In this document: positions 16,286 through 24,598 of the stretch, one piece after another
Layout of the letters: each line of letters starts with the position of its first letter
How positions within the stretch are numbered: position 1 is the stretch's first letter
DNA from: Acidobacteriaceae bacterium
GTDB lineage: Bacteria; Acidobacteriota; Terriglobia; Terriglobales; Acidobacteriaceae
Assembly: GCA_003156235.1 (NCBI GenBank)
Contig: PMGP01000002.1
Span: forward strand, 7,535 to 41,885
Direction: 5' to 3'
Length of the DNA stretch: 34,351 nt
Notes under the pieces: generated by a model
The model's input: the letters and a program-made list of their open reading frames with translations, nothing else
What the model was told of the DNA's origin: nothing
The model's database searches: none
Made by a program: the position numbers and the translations under genes

Positions 16286-16740
16286 GGGTGGCGGCCAGCT
16301 TGCGATCCGCCGTTCACGCGAAGGATTTTGACCTCGCAGCCGCCGCCGACCGGCTAGCCTGACGCCGCCGAGGCCGTTTACCCGCTTCCGCGTCCAGCTT
16401 TGCCGGCTGACGCGCGCCCTAAAATCCGTAAATCTGGATTTTGGAGCGTTTATGCTGGCCTTGCGCTCCGATTGTCTGGTTTCGCAACGCACTTCCAGCC
16501 CGTCAGAGGCCGCTCACCCTCCTGCAAGCGCCTCAGCGGCGACCATCTCTTTCGCCTTGAGCCAGTTCCCTGGTTGCCGGGTTGACCGTTGAAGGCTTGA
16601 GTAAATTCATTATTATTAATAGTTTACTGAGGTCTGCGCGGCTTCAGTGCACGGCCGATTCTCTCCTGGAATCCCCCATGCAGCCGTTTAGTTCAGCCCC
16701 TGAGCCGTTTTTGGAGATTGCTGGCCAGTTTAATTTAAAA
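16286..16740. other. Gene-poor region after the GlmU-like gene
   Basis: Short reading frames here have no recognisable domain, biased composition or ribosome site, so I call no gene. An AGTAAA..TTTACT inverted repeat with an A/T-rich loop lies near 16598-16627. Composition shifts from GC-rich to A/T-rich towards the promoter at 16753. Confidence 0.5.
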
Positions 16741-16752
16741 AATTTCGATTAT

Positions 16753-16780
16753 TGTATTTGCTTTCTTCTGAATCTATGCT
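16753..16780 (+). promoter_or_regulatory. Promoter of the candidate small RNA
   Basis: TTGTAT (16753-16758) and TATGCT (16775-16780) are separated by 16 bases in an A/T-rich stretch, in contrast to the GC-rich surroundings. An overlapping alternative is TTGCTT (16758-16763) with TATGGT (16780-16785). Either predicts a start near 16787-16792. Confidence 0.5.
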
Positions 16781-16786
16781 ATGGTG

Positions 16787-16898
16787 TATATATTCCAGTT
16801 GAGGCGGCGGTAGCGTATACCGCCAACCAAGGCTGGAAGTGGTTTGCGTCACTGGCCTCCCGGCACGAACAGCTTCACCGTTCGTGCCGCCTTTTTTT
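16787..16898 (+). ncRNA. Candidate structured small RNA, about 110 nt, class unknown
   Basis: A promoter-like sequence, two paired elements and a strong intrinsic terminator occur in order, with no open reading frame that uses them. The first element has an outer stem, TTCCAG (16793-16798) with CTGGAA (16833-16838), closing around a perfect hairpin GGCGGTA-GCGTA-TACCGCC (16806-16824). An alternative pairing, AACCA (16825-16829) with TGGTT (16840-16844), would exclude the outer stem. The second element is the terminator. No plus-strand gene follows for more than 1 kb, so it is not a leader or riboswitch of a downstream gene. I do not recognise a known RNA family. Confidence 0.5.
16861..16898 (+). 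terminator. Intrinsic terminator of the candidate small RNA
   Basis: CGGCACGAAC (16861-16870) and GTTCGTGCCG (16880-16889) form a perfect 10-bp stem with a 9-base loop, followed by seven T residues (16892-16898). This is the best intrinsic terminator in the window. Confidence 0.85.
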
Positions 16899-17176
16899 GC
16901 GCCAAAATCGTCGCCACTCCCGCCTGCGCTCAACTTCCCATAGAGATTCTGACGAAAGCGGCTGATCCCGGCCACGCGTCGAGTGGTCTGAGGGTTGACG
17001 AGAACGAGCTTCCGTTCTTGCCTGGGCCGCAATTCAGCCTTTTGACAGAGCGTCACTCGCAACCCCAATTCTGCCTTGCATCTGAGCCCGGAATCTCAAG
17101 GAACCCCTGTAGGCATAGCCCTCAGAGCCATTCAGCCACTTTCAACTGAACGCGCTGCCTGAGTCCCAATATCTCG
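16899..17176. other. Gene-poor region between the small RNA terminator and the next gene
   Basis: I see no convincing gene or repeat here. The short plus-strand reading frames continue from the small RNA region and show no family features. Confidence 0.45.
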
Positions 17177-17198
17177 AAAACCCCGCAAAATCAGGGGG
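17177..17198 (-). terminator. Possible terminator of the outer-membrane-type protein gene
   Basis: On the minus strand a C-run (17198-17194) pairs with GGGG (17184-17181) around a roughly 10-base loop and is followed by TTTT (17180-17177). A small TTGCC..GGCAA hairpin lies nearer the stop codon (about 17209-17225). The stem is short, so confidence is moderate. Confidence 0.4.
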
Positions 17199-17230
17199 TC
17201 TACCAGATTATTGCCAAGAACCGGCAAATC

Positions 17231-18091
17231 TTATTGTTTCGCCGACACGCTCGCCGACTTTGTACCCAGCAGAATCTGCACGCCCATATACGCAATCCAG
17301 TCGGGCTCGCTGTTCTGGCGCGTTACCGCCTGGATCGCGCGCCCGCCCATGAACATCAGGCGCAAGTGTCCGGCGCGGTCCAGCGTTTTTCGGCCCCCCA
17401 GGTCGAGCGTCAACGCGCGCTGCCTGGGCGCGCCGTCGATGCGGTTTACGTCCTGCAGGTCGTAGATCTCTCCGTATAGCTCAAACCGCTCACTGAACTC
17501 GTGCCCGGCAATCAGCCCGCGCCCCCAGCGGCTGGGAACATTACGGTTGCCGATCCAGCGGCCCAACTCGCCGTTAAAGTTCACCGGCCCCAGTTTGGTT
17601 GTGAATTCCACCGGCAGATAGTACTGCGGCCCAGGTTCGACGACTCCGCGGCGCACGGCGCTGGTGGGATTGTTGATAACGGCCTGTGGATAGGTTCCCA
17701 GCGAAAAATCCATGTTCTCGTCGGACTTGGGTTCACCCGCGCGATGATGCTCGTAGGGCCGCCACTTCACGCCGAACTGCGATTCGCCCAATCCGGCCTG
17801 TGTGGCGTTGCTTTGGTTATTGCTATTGCTCGGGCCGGTTGCAACGGCAAGCGACAACTCGTACATAAGCTGAATGCGGTCGCCCCAGCCGTAATTCACG
17901 TCGATGTCGGGCAGCCGGTAGCTGGCTGCGCCGGGGTTGTGGCCGCCGGTCAAACCGAGATTGATCTCCCACTGCCGGTTGCCGGGCGTGCCGGGATCGT
18001 CAGTAATAAAAGGCGGGCCGCCCTGCGCGAGCGCCAGCGGGGCAGCCAGAGCCAGTGCAAACAGAAGCATAAGTTGGAGGAACCGGCTCAT
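17231..18091 (-). CDS. Exported beta-rich, probably outer-membrane protein of unknown function
   Basis: 286 residues from the ATG at 18091 (MSRFLQLMLLFALALAAPLALAQ, a clear signal peptide). An in-frame TTG eight codons upstream would add RKVLIAR; neither start has a strong ribosome site. The mature part begins GGPPFITDDPGTPGNRQWEINLGL and alternates polar and aromatic residues (DIDVNYGWGDRIQLMYELSL, then FGVKWRPY, then FELYGEIYDLQ). It ends in a barrel-like strand WIAYMGVQILLG. This pattern resembles proteins annotated as putative outer-membrane transporters of aromatic degradation pathways (MetA-like). It follows the phosphatase gene by about 195 bases on the same strand. The substrate is unknown. 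Confidence 0.72.
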   Translation of the reverse strand: MSRFLQLMLLFALALAAPLALAQGGPPFITDDPGTPGNRQWEINLGLTGGHNPGAASYRLPDIDVNYGWGDRIQLMYELSLAVATGPSNSNNQSNATQAGLGESQFGVKWRPYEHHRAGEPKSDENMDFSLGTYPQAVINNPTSAVRRGVVEPGPQYYLPVEFTTKLGPVNFNGELGRWIGNRNVPSRWGRGLIAGHEFSERFELYGEIYDLQDVNRIDGAPRQRALTLDLGGRKTLDRAGHLRLMFMGGRAIQAVTRQNSEPDWIAYMGVQILLGTKSASVSAKQ

Positions 18092-18285
18092 TCGAGCGAT
18101 CAAAACTTTCCGCAAAATGGAATTGGCTGAAAAATGGGGTTTACTCGCGTGCGAGAACCTCTTTGCTCACGGTAACACTTCAGCCCTTGCCGGCGTAAAC
18201 GGTCTCCAGTTGAAAGTGCGTCACTTCGATCTGGCTTCAAAGGTGGCGCTCCGCAAAGAACCGCAAACTCCTCCGCAGCCTGAAA

Positions 18286-19629
18286 TCACTTTGTAAAAGC
18301 CGGGTCGATCTCTGCCCGCACAGTCTGCTGAAAACCACTCCATTTGCAGGAACCGTCGGCCTGTCCGCAACCGGGAACGAATACGGGCACGCGTTCGGGA
18401 GGATGGTCGAGAGTTAGCGGCGCCGCGTTGCGCATCTGGTCGAGCGTCTGCGCCATGTAATAGGTGCGCACAAAGTAGTTAGATCCTCCGCGCTTGCTCC
18501 ATAACTCGAAGACCAGCGCCCCGCCCGGCGGGGTGTCGTCGCGGCGGCCGTCAATCAGCCAGGACAGGCCCAAGGCTCCGCTGATATTGGCCAGGTTCGT
18601 ATCGTGCCCCACCAGAATTAGAAGCCGGTCGCCGGGTTTGGTGAGCGCGCCCTTCACGGGGTGCGACTCGGCGGCCTGCTGCATCGACAGAAGAACGTGC
18701 CAAAGCAAGTTAGAAGACTGCGCGCGGGCTATATAACTGGAGCGCCCGGTAATTTCCTCATGTGCGGCATGAAGCTGCATTAGTTCGCGCAGTTTGTGAA
18801 TGTCCACTCTCCCCCAGCCGACTTGGGCCGCGTCCATGCCCTCGGCGTATTCCAGCAGCATATTCTCCGCCATGGTGGAGGCAACCCCAAGAGGCGTACG
18901 CAACTCGACCGGATGCTCGCCTCTTCCGGGAGCGATCGAGGAAGGAAGATCAAAGAGCGATTGAAGCTGGGTCGAGCCCGCGCACTTGTCATTTGAGTTA
19001 CAACCGCGCGAGCTGTATCCGCGCAGAACCTCTTCCAGCGCCTCCAGTTGCGGCCTGTAGGCCTCCGTAAGTCCCTGCGGATTGCCGCCGATGCGGCCCG
19101 CGACAGCCGCCGTCGCGAGCAGCTTGTCGGGATGGCCGACTCTGGCTTCGAGAGGATGGAATAAAGGATCGGCGGGTCCCTCGGGAAGCGACTTGACTCC
19201 CAGCACGCAGCCCGGCGCAAGCCCTGCGGCCAAAGCCTTGCCGGTTTCGCGCGTACGCTGCTCGGAGTCGGCAATGATGCTGATTCGCGACGCATCCGCG
19301 CAGCCATTGGGCGCTAACAGTCCCTGCGCGGCCCATAACTCGCGGTCGTATGCGCCGAGCAGCGTCATAAGTTGCGCGCCGTGCGCGGTAAGATAGCCGG
19401 GAGGAACGCTCCACTTGGGCCACGGCTCCCGCGAGTACTGATTCAGTTCATCGGGCATGCGTGTGGGCGAGCGCACGCCGTGGCGGCTGATGACGACAAC
19501 TAACTTGAGTTCATCGCCCTTGGGGCCGTCGTTTTTCGCTGGGTCGGCGTTGACAGCTTGCGACTGGAGAAGGCCAGCCCCGCAGAGATGAACGCCAAGC
19601 AGAATTGCTGCAATCCGGCCTCGCTTCAT
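18286..19629 (-). CDS. Histidine acid phosphatase (phytase / glucose-1-phosphatase family)
   Basis: 447 residues with a signal peptide (about 1-25), so it is periplasmic or secreted. The family signature RHGVRSPT is at 49-56, where H50 forms the phosphohistidine. The HD proton-donor motif is at 342-343 (LVGHDTN). The cysteine pattern (GCADAS, PGCVLG, SSRGCNSNDKCAG, PGCGQADGSC) suggests the disulfides typical of AppA/Agp enzymes, and the length fits the family. It releases phosphate from organic esters such as phytate or glucose-1-phosphate; the exact substrate cannot be told. Its ATG overlaps the stop of the beta-propeller gene (ATGA), so translation is coupled. Together with the TonB receptor upstream it suggests a phosphate-ester scavenging unit (inference). 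Confidence 0.9.
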   Translation of the reverse strand: MKRGRIAAILLGVHLCGAGLLQSQAVNADPAKNDGPKGDELKLVVVISRHGVRSPTRMPDELNQYSREPWPKWSVPPGYLTAHGAQLMTLLGAYDRELWAAQGLLAPNGCADASRISIIADSEQRTRETGKALAAGLAPGCVLGVKSLPEGPADPLFHPLEARVGHPDKLLATAAVAGRIGGNPQGLTEAYRPQLEALEEVLRGYSSRGCNSNDKCAGSTQLQSLFDLPSSIAPGRGEHPVELRTPLGVASTMAENMLLEYAEGMDAAQVGWGRVDIHKLRELMQLHAAHEEITGRSSYIARAQSSNLLWHVLLSMQQAAESHPVKGALTKPGDRLLILVGHDTNLANISGALGLSWLIDGRRDDTPPGGALVFELWSKRGGSNYFVRTYYMAQTLDQMRNAAPLTLDHPPERVPVFVPGCGQADGSCKWSGFQQTVRAEIDPAFTK

Positions 19630-20648
19630 TGGGCCATACCAGTTTTGGCCGTGGAATAGACCCTGATCTCCGCCGGGGTCACGCCAGCGCCCGGTACCGC
19701 GACGTAAAAAAGATTCTGTGCAGCAACGAAAAGCGCTGTTTTGGCTGCGTCCGCTGTGCGCAGGACTCCAAGCGAATGCAGTTTTCTAGCCTCATCCACC
19801 TGGAACGCGTCCACCTCGCCAGCACCGCTGATCACATACACGCGGCCGAGTGCAGGGTCATAGAACAGATCGTCGGCCTTGCCTGCCGCGGGCATGCTGC
19901 TGACCTCTTTGCCGGTCGCGGCATCCAGGGCGATCACCGTTCCCGGAGTGCGGCAGGCGAGATACAGCAGATTATGCGCGCCGTCGAAGGCTAACGGCAC
20001 ATTATCAGCGGCATTAGCCAGCTTCCAATGAGCGGTAATCCTCTTGCCGACCTCGTCAACCACTGTAACTTCATGCGAATCGGCGATGTTCGCGAAGACG
20101 CGCTCGGTCTGCGCGTCGATGTCGAGCCCCTCTGGGTGAGTCGCTACCGGAAGGTCGGCGGCCAGCGTGAAGCTATCCACGTCTACCATGGCGATTTTGG
20201 CTGGATTGGCCGCGTCCGAGCCGCCATGGCCCACAAAAAGCAGGTGATGAGCCCCGTCATAGGCCATGTCGTCGGCATCTTCGGAAAGCTTGATTGTTCC
20301 TGCCAGCGCGAGCGGAGTTCCTTTATAAACTCTGAGCTCTCCGAGCACGCCATCAGAGATGTATAGGCTGCCGGTGGACGCGGCCCACGCCAGGCCGTGC
20401 GGTTTTCCCAGGCCGATAATGCTTTGCCGCACCTTGTCCGTCTTCAGGTCGATCACTTCCACTGAGTGATTGCCGGGAGCGGCGAGAAACAGTTGATTGC
20501 CAGCCGCATCGATGGCGAGGTGGTCGAATCTGCCTTTAACTCCCGGCAACAGAATGGTCCGGGCGAGAGTAAGAGGCGGCGTTGTCTGCGCGCTGGCTGC
20601 GACTGCGCTCAGCAGGATAAAGGTGAGGGAGATAGCAATCTTTTTCAT
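19626..20648 (-). CDS. Exported YncE/YVTN-type beta-propeller protein
   Basis: 340 residues. Residues 1-20 (MKKIAISLTFILLSAVAASA) are a signal peptide. The rest consists of repeated blades with the pattern IDxxGNQLFLAAPGNHSVEVIDLKT, DGAHHLLFVGHGG, HPEGLDIDAQTERVFANI, and DGAHNLLYLACRTPGTVIALD, about seven in all. Such propellers are binding or scaffold proteins, and some bind ligands at the central channel. No metal-dependent beta-propeller-phytase motif is evident, so it should not be called a phytase. It lies between the TonB receptor and the histidine acid phosphatase and overlaps the latter, which ties it to the same process. Confidence 0.85.
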   Translation of the reverse strand: MKKIAISLTFILLSAVAASAQTTPPLTLARTILLPGVKGRFDHLAIDAAGNQLFLAAPGNHSVEVIDLKTDKVRQSIIGLGKPHGLAWAASTGSLYISDGVLGELRVYKGTPLALAGTIKLSEDADDMAYDGAHHLLFVGHGGSDAANPAKIAMVDVDSFTLAADLPVATHPEGLDIDAQTERVFANIADSHEVTVVDEVGKRITAHWKLANAADNVPLAFDGAHNLLYLACRTPGTVIALDAATGKEVSSMPAAGKADDLFYDPALGRVYVISGAGEVDAFQVDEARKLHSLGVLRTADAAKTALFVAAQNLFYVAVPGAGVTPAEIRVYSTAKTGMAQ

Positions 20649-20663
20649 CGATTCTTTCTCGGT

Positions 20664-20688
20664 CCGCCGCGCTTTTGGGGCGCGGCGG
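20664..20688. repeat. GC-rich hairpin between the TonB receptor and propeller genes
   Basis: CCGCCGCGC (20664-20672) and GCGCGGCGG (20680-20688) are perfectly complementary with a 7-base loop. No T-run follows on the minus strand. Inside an operon such a hairpin often sets different expression levels for the genes on either side, by partial termination or mRNA protection. Confidence 0.6.
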
Positions 20689-20782
20689 CCCAGCCAGGAT
20701 GGGTTAAGGCCAAAGCTTTCCTATGGCCCCTGATAAGTCTATACGAGCCGCAAGAAAAGCCGTGAGTCAGATGGACGTCCCC

Positions 20783-23620
20783 TTAATTGTCGTGGTGAGA
20801 AGTCCAGCGAAGCCCTCCTCCGTAAGTCGGGTGGTAGTACTCGCGCTGGGCGACATATTGCGGGCTGCCGTAGTAGAAGCCGAAGACTTCGTTATTGAGA
20901 TTCAATCCCTGCGCATAGACTTCGATCCCCTTGCCCAAACGATAACTCGCCTGAGCGTCCACTTGCAGGTGAGCATACAGGTAGTTATCGCCAGTAGGCC
21001 CCTTTACTCCCCCAACCGGCGAAATGGGTGAAGTCGTTCCATCCGAGGAGTTCAGAGCGAGATCCTCGTATTGGTAAGAGTAGATGCTCGCGCCATTGTA
21101 CTCGAGGCCCAAATGAACGGAGATGTGCTTGTTATCATAGCTGGGGCCGATGTTCCAGGTGTTGGGTGTCTGGCGCAGCAGGGCCGGACTGTCAGTGCGC
21201 AGCGGATCGACGCCCTTGGCCTGCGAGTCGCTGTAGGTGTAGTTACCGGAGAAGCCGAAGCCGCTGAGGACTCCGGGAAGGAACGAAAGCCGCTGCTGAT
21301 AGCCGATTTCAAAGCCGTAAACCCATGCGCTGCCAGCGTTGATCGGCTGCGTCACATTTGTCTGGTTCTCCTGGCCCTGATTCAAGATCGTCAGTTTGGA
21401 CGCCTGCGGGTCCGAGAGCGATTTGTAGAAGAAGCCTGCCTGAACGAGTCCCAGGGGATTCAGATAATGCTCATACAGCACGTCGTAGTTATAGGCGTGC
21501 TCGGCAACCAAAGCCGGATTTCCGATGGATTCGGCGATAGGCGTCTGCGAGGTATCGAGCGTGATATACCGAATCAGATCCTGCGGGTCGGGGCGGGCGA
21601 TTCCGCGTCCAAACGAGGCGCGAATGTCCGAGTTGCTGGTGAGTGAATACCTGGCCTGCACGCTGGGAAGCACATCCAGGTACGACTTGGAGCTGTTCAC
21701 CGGAGTCGTACCGCCCCACGAGCCATCAGGGTTGGTTGTAACCAGGTATCCGGTTGTCTGGATGTTTGTTTCCTCGAAGCGTACCCCGGCCTGCAGGCGC
21801 AACTTGTTGAACTGCGTTGTGTTCATGATGTAGCCGGCAGTGATTCGCTGTTGCAGGTTGAAGTTGCTGGCGTCGGAGCCGATGTGAGTTGCGTCTATGT
21901 CCAAGGGGAACAGGCCGGGGTTGGCGTTGCGGTAGGCAACGATCGAATCGAAATCAGTGAGCGGCCCCATCTTGTAGCTGCCGTCATAGTAGTTGTTGTT
22001 GTGTAGGGGGCTGAGAAATTGGCTCATCAGAATTCCGCTGGGCTCGTTGTCGTAGGTGGGAGAGTAGGCGAACTGTCCCTTGTGCTGATTGCGAACCTTG
22101 GCGCCGAATTCCAGCGTGGAGTAGTGCTTGCCAATGTTATAGTTCAATCCATAGGACGCAGAGCCCTGCAAATTGATCTGCGTGGTTTGTCCGCTTGTCA
22201 GATCGAGTTCGGATAACTGGTACTTGGTCGGATCGAATGTCTCCGATCCTGCCGCCGTGCAAGCTGCCTGCCACTGGGGGCGGTACTGGCTTGGATTTGC
22301 CGCAGGGTCGTAGTTGCAGTCGTTGCCCCAGAATGCGTCCCCTTTGTCGGCTTTAATAATCTTGAATTTCGCTCCCGGATTTCCGGCTGCCGCAAGCTGA
22401 CGGGCTCTCGATACAGCCGCTTCCCACTTGAACCAGGAATTCGTGAACAAATGATTTCCGCCCACGGCCAGCATTCCCAGGCCATAATCGGGAGCGCGCC
22501 TCGAGGTTGAATACTTTGGCGCACTGCCATTGTTCAGCGTGTAAACCCACTTATCGCCATAATCTTTGAAGTCCGAGTAGAAGACCTTGGCGAAAAGGAG
22601 CGAATTATCCGATAGCTTGTAATCGAAGCTGGCCGCCGCGCCCCAGCGAGTGCGGTCGTAGCGGTATTCGCGCAGATCGATGCTGTCGTAACTCGGGACA
22701 AGAGTGCCCGTATCCAGCGACGGCTCGATGTCATCGATGCCGCGGCCGTTGTAGTCATAGGTGAAGTTGCCGAGAATGCCAAGCTTCTTGTTGAAATAAC
22801 GTTTGCCTGCCGTGATGCCGTACTGGCTGGCATGGCGGCCATCGAAGATTGGGGTGTAACCGCTATTGCCAAAGGCGGTAATCGTCGGTCGATCGCCAGC
22901 CGATTTGGTTACCAGGTTCACGGAACCGCCAATGGCGTCGCCGTCCTGGTTGGCGGAAAGAGTCTTATTGATTTCAACCGACTCGACGAGATCCGCGGGA
23001 ATGGTATCGAGCTTGATCTGGTTTACCGTGGACTCAGGCGATGGCACAAGGACGCCGTCAATGGTCGTATTGCTCAGGCGCGGCTCGGTGCCGCGAATCT
23101 GCACGTACTTTCCCTCGCCCTCGTCGCGTTCCAGCGTCACGCCTAACATACGGCCCAGCGCATCGGCCACATCCGCGTTGGGCAGGCTCATAATCTGATC
23201 GTTGGTGATGACATTGAGAATGTTTTCGGAACTATTGATGCGGTTGATCGCTTCCGCGTCACCGTGAACACCGGTCGCAGTAACCAGAATCTCTTCCGCC
23301 GCCGAGGCTACTTGCATTACGGCTTCCAAGCGCGCTGGCTGGCCTGACTTGACGGTTACTGTTGCCGTTAAAGGCGCAAAGCCCACGAAGGTAATCTTCA
23401 CTTCGTAAGAGCCAGGCACAAGGTTGGGAACAACGAACTCACCCTGCTTGTCGGATACGAATGAGGCCGAGCTTTGCAGAATCTCAATATGCGCGCCTTG
23501 AAGTACGGCCCCGGCGGTGTCGGTGACGCGGCCGGTCAGCGTTTCCTTGCTGCTTTGACTTATGCCGGGCAGCGGCACGATCAGCAGCAACAGCACGGTC
23601 AGAATTGACAAGCGTCTCAT
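20783..23620 (-). CDS. TonB-dependent outer-membrane receptor with N-terminal carboxypeptidase-regulatory domain
   Basis: 945 residues. A signal peptide (1-21) is followed by a carboxypeptidase-regulatory-like domain (about 27-105: LTGRVTDTAGAVLQGAHIEI, then GSYEVKITFVGF), a TonB-box-like ILVTATG stretch, and the plug domain. The plug has NADVADALGRMLGVTLERDEG, YVQIRGTEPRLSNTTIDG and NQDGDAIGGSVNLVTKS. A 22-strand-type barrel with many Tyr/Asn/Gly turns makes up the rest, ending RWTSHHDN. It imports a large ligand across the outer membrane using TonB energy. The start has AAGGAG five bases upstream. Divergent response regulator genes and downstream phosphatase and propeller genes suggest uptake of a phosphorylated compound, which is inference. 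The final residue is not the usual Phe. Confidence 0.93.
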   Translation of the reverse strand: MRRLSILTVLLLLIVPLPGISQSSKETLTGRVTDTAGAVLQGAHIEILQSSASFVSDKQGEFVVPNLVPGSYEVKITFVGFAPLTATVTVKSGQPARLEAVMQVASAAEEILVTATGVHGDAEAINRINSSENILNVITNDQIMSLPNADVADALGRMLGVTLERDEGEGKYVQIRGTEPRLSNTTIDGVLVPSPESTVNQIKLDTIPADLVESVEINKTLSANQDGDAIGGSVNLVTKSAGDRPTITAFGNSGYTPIFDGRHASQYGITAGKRYFNKKLGILGNFTYDYNGRGIDDIEPSLDTGTLVPSYDSIDLREYRYDRTRWGAAASFDYKLSDNSLLFAKVFYSDFKDYGDKWVYTLNNGSAPKYSTSRRAPDYGLGMLAVGGNHLFTNSWFKWEAAVSRARQLAAAGNPGAKFKIIKADKGDAFWGNDCNYDPAANPSQYRPQWQAACTAAGSETFDPTKYQLSELDLTSGQTTQINLQGSASYGLNYNIGKHYSTLEFGAKVRNQHKGQFAYSPTYDNEPSGILMSQFLSPLHNNNYYDGSYKMGPLTDFDSIVAYRNANPGLFPLDIDATHIGSDASNFNLQQRITAGYIMNTTQFNKLRLQAGVRFEETNIQTTGYLVTTNPDGSWGGTTPVNSSKSYLDVLPSVQARYSLTSNSDIRASFGRGIARPDPQDLIRYITLDTSQTPIAESIGNPALVAEHAYNYDVLYEHYLNPLGLVQAGFFYKSLSDPQASKLTILNQGQENQTNVTQPINAGSAWVYGFEIGYQQRLSFLPGVLSGFGFSGNYTYSDSQAKGVDPLRTDSPALLRQTPNTWNIGPSYDNKHISVHLGLEYNGASIYSYQYEDLALNSSDGTTSPISPVGGVKGPTGDNYLYAHLQVDAQASYRLGKGIEVYAQGLNLNNEVFGFYYGSPQYVAQREYYHPTYGGGLRWTSHHDN

Positions 23621-23678
23621 GTGGTCTCCTTATATAGCCGCGGGCGCTATACGACCGCGTGCGCTGCACGGAACTAGA

Positions 23679-23693
23679 GTTGCCGCTGGCAAC
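23679..23693. promoter_or_regulatory. Small perfect inverted repeat in the divergent region
   Basis: GTTGCC-GCT-GGCAAC lies 59 bases upstream of the TonB receptor start codon. It could be a protein-binding site or an mRNA leader hairpin in the receptor transcript. Confidence 0.35.
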
Positions 23694-23741
23694 GCGAGGC
23701 ACTTTCCCGACTGGCTATAGGCAGAACTCTAAGCCGCGTTA

Positions 23742-23759
23742 TTAAAAGCCCGTTAACAG
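23742..23759 (-). promoter_or_regulatory. PhoB-box-like direct repeat between the TonB receptor and the response regulator
   Basis: On the minus strand CTGTTAA-CGGG-CTTTTAA is a 7-4-7 direct repeat with an 11-base period, the layout used by PhoB/OmpR-type regulators (PhoB consensus CTGTCAT with 4-base spacers). Both half-sites are imperfect. A CTATAG hexamer lies about 22 bases downstream, farther than the usual spacing to a -10. The divergent response regulator is the obvious candidate binder, but PhoB itself is possible. Confidence 0.35.
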
Positions 23760-23905
23760 CGAGGTAAAAAGTTTCTAAGGTTGGGAGCGCGCCTTCGCTG
23801 CCTGGGTGGCGCATCTTCACGGGCGAATGTGAATCTGCGATGAATTCACTTTTGGAGGCCTGTCATTATCCGTCTATCGAGCTTACTCTGGAGATGACTG
23901 AATCC

Positions 23906-24598
23906 ATGCGAATACTGATTGTCGAGGACGAGCCGCGCATGTTGGAGTTGTTGCGCCAGGGGCTCTATGAACATGGATTTACCGTGATGACGGCCGCCGA
24001 TGGCGAGACCGGGCTGACCATGGCCACGGCGCATGAACTGGACGCATTGGTGCTGGACATTGGGCTGCCGCGCTTGGACGGCTGCTCTCTGCTGCGGGCT
24101 CTGCGGGCGAGCGGGCGCCGCACACCGGTGCTGATGCTGACCGCCCGCGACACCGAGGACGAGATTATTCACGGCCTCGACGGGGGCGCGGACGATTACC
24201 TGACCAAGCCCTTTTCCTTTCCTGAACTGGTGGCCCGCTTGCAGTCCATCACTCGGCCACACCGCGAAGAGACAGATAGCGCCATTCGCGCCGGCGACGT
24301 TGTGGTCGATCCCGTCCGGCGCATGGCCTGGCGCAAGGGTGAAAGCCTCAACCTGACGCGCCTGGAGTTACTGTTGCTCGCCGGCCTTGCGCGCCAGGCC
24401 GGCCGGTGCGTTTCACGGCAGGAGCTGATCGCGTCTGTCTGGGGCGCGGAGCACGCGGTGGGGCCGGGCGCACTGGACGTGCTGGTGAATTCGCTGCGTT
24501 CCAAACTGGATACGCCGGGCGGCCGGAAGCGGATCGGAACGGTGCGCGGCCGGGGCTATATCTTTCGCGGCGCGGCGGGCGCGGGGGAAAAAGCCTGA
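23906..24598 (+). CDS. OmpR-family two-component response regulator
   Basis: 231 residues. The receiver domain (about 1-120) has the acidic pair in MRILIVEDEP, phospho-acceptor D51 (LVLDIGLPRLDG), the switch Thr in LMLTARD and Lys in DDYLTKPFSFPEL. The C-terminal winged helix (about 130-225) shows NLTRLELLLLAGLARQAGRC and VNSLRSKLD, ending GTVRGRGYIF. The ATG at 23906 is the usual family start; longer in-frame starts exist at 23840 and 23894 but lie before the conserved beginning. The stop overlaps the kinase start by one base (TGATG). The gene is divergent from the TonB receptor, which it probably controls (inference). Confidence 0.93.
   Translation: MRILIVEDEPRMLELLRQGLYEHGFTVMTAADGETGLTMATAHELDALVLDIGLPRLDGCSLLRALRASGRRTPVLMLTARDTEDEIIHGLDGGADDYLTKPFSFPELVARLQSITRPHREETDSAIRAGDVVVDPVRRMAWRKGESLNLTRLELLLLAGLARQAGRCVSRQELIASVWGAEHAVGPGALDVLVNSLRSKLDTPGGRKRIGTVRGRGYIFRGAAGAGEKA

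Noticed and set aside
15566..16492. A 308-codon minus-strand frame opposite the GlmU-like gene
   Set aside because: The plus strand encodes clear GlmU hexapeptide repeats; the minus translation is His/Gly/Ala-rich and without a domain.
16582..16965. A 127-codon plus-strand frame in the gene-poor region
   Set aside because: It spans the promoter, stems and terminator of the candidate small RNA, has no ribosome site or family features, and mixed composition.
19626..20648. Calling the beta-propeller a beta-propeller phytase because it adjoins an acid phosphatase
   Set aside because: The translation shows YncE/YVTN-type blades and no recognisable calcium/phosphate-binding motifs of that enzyme class.
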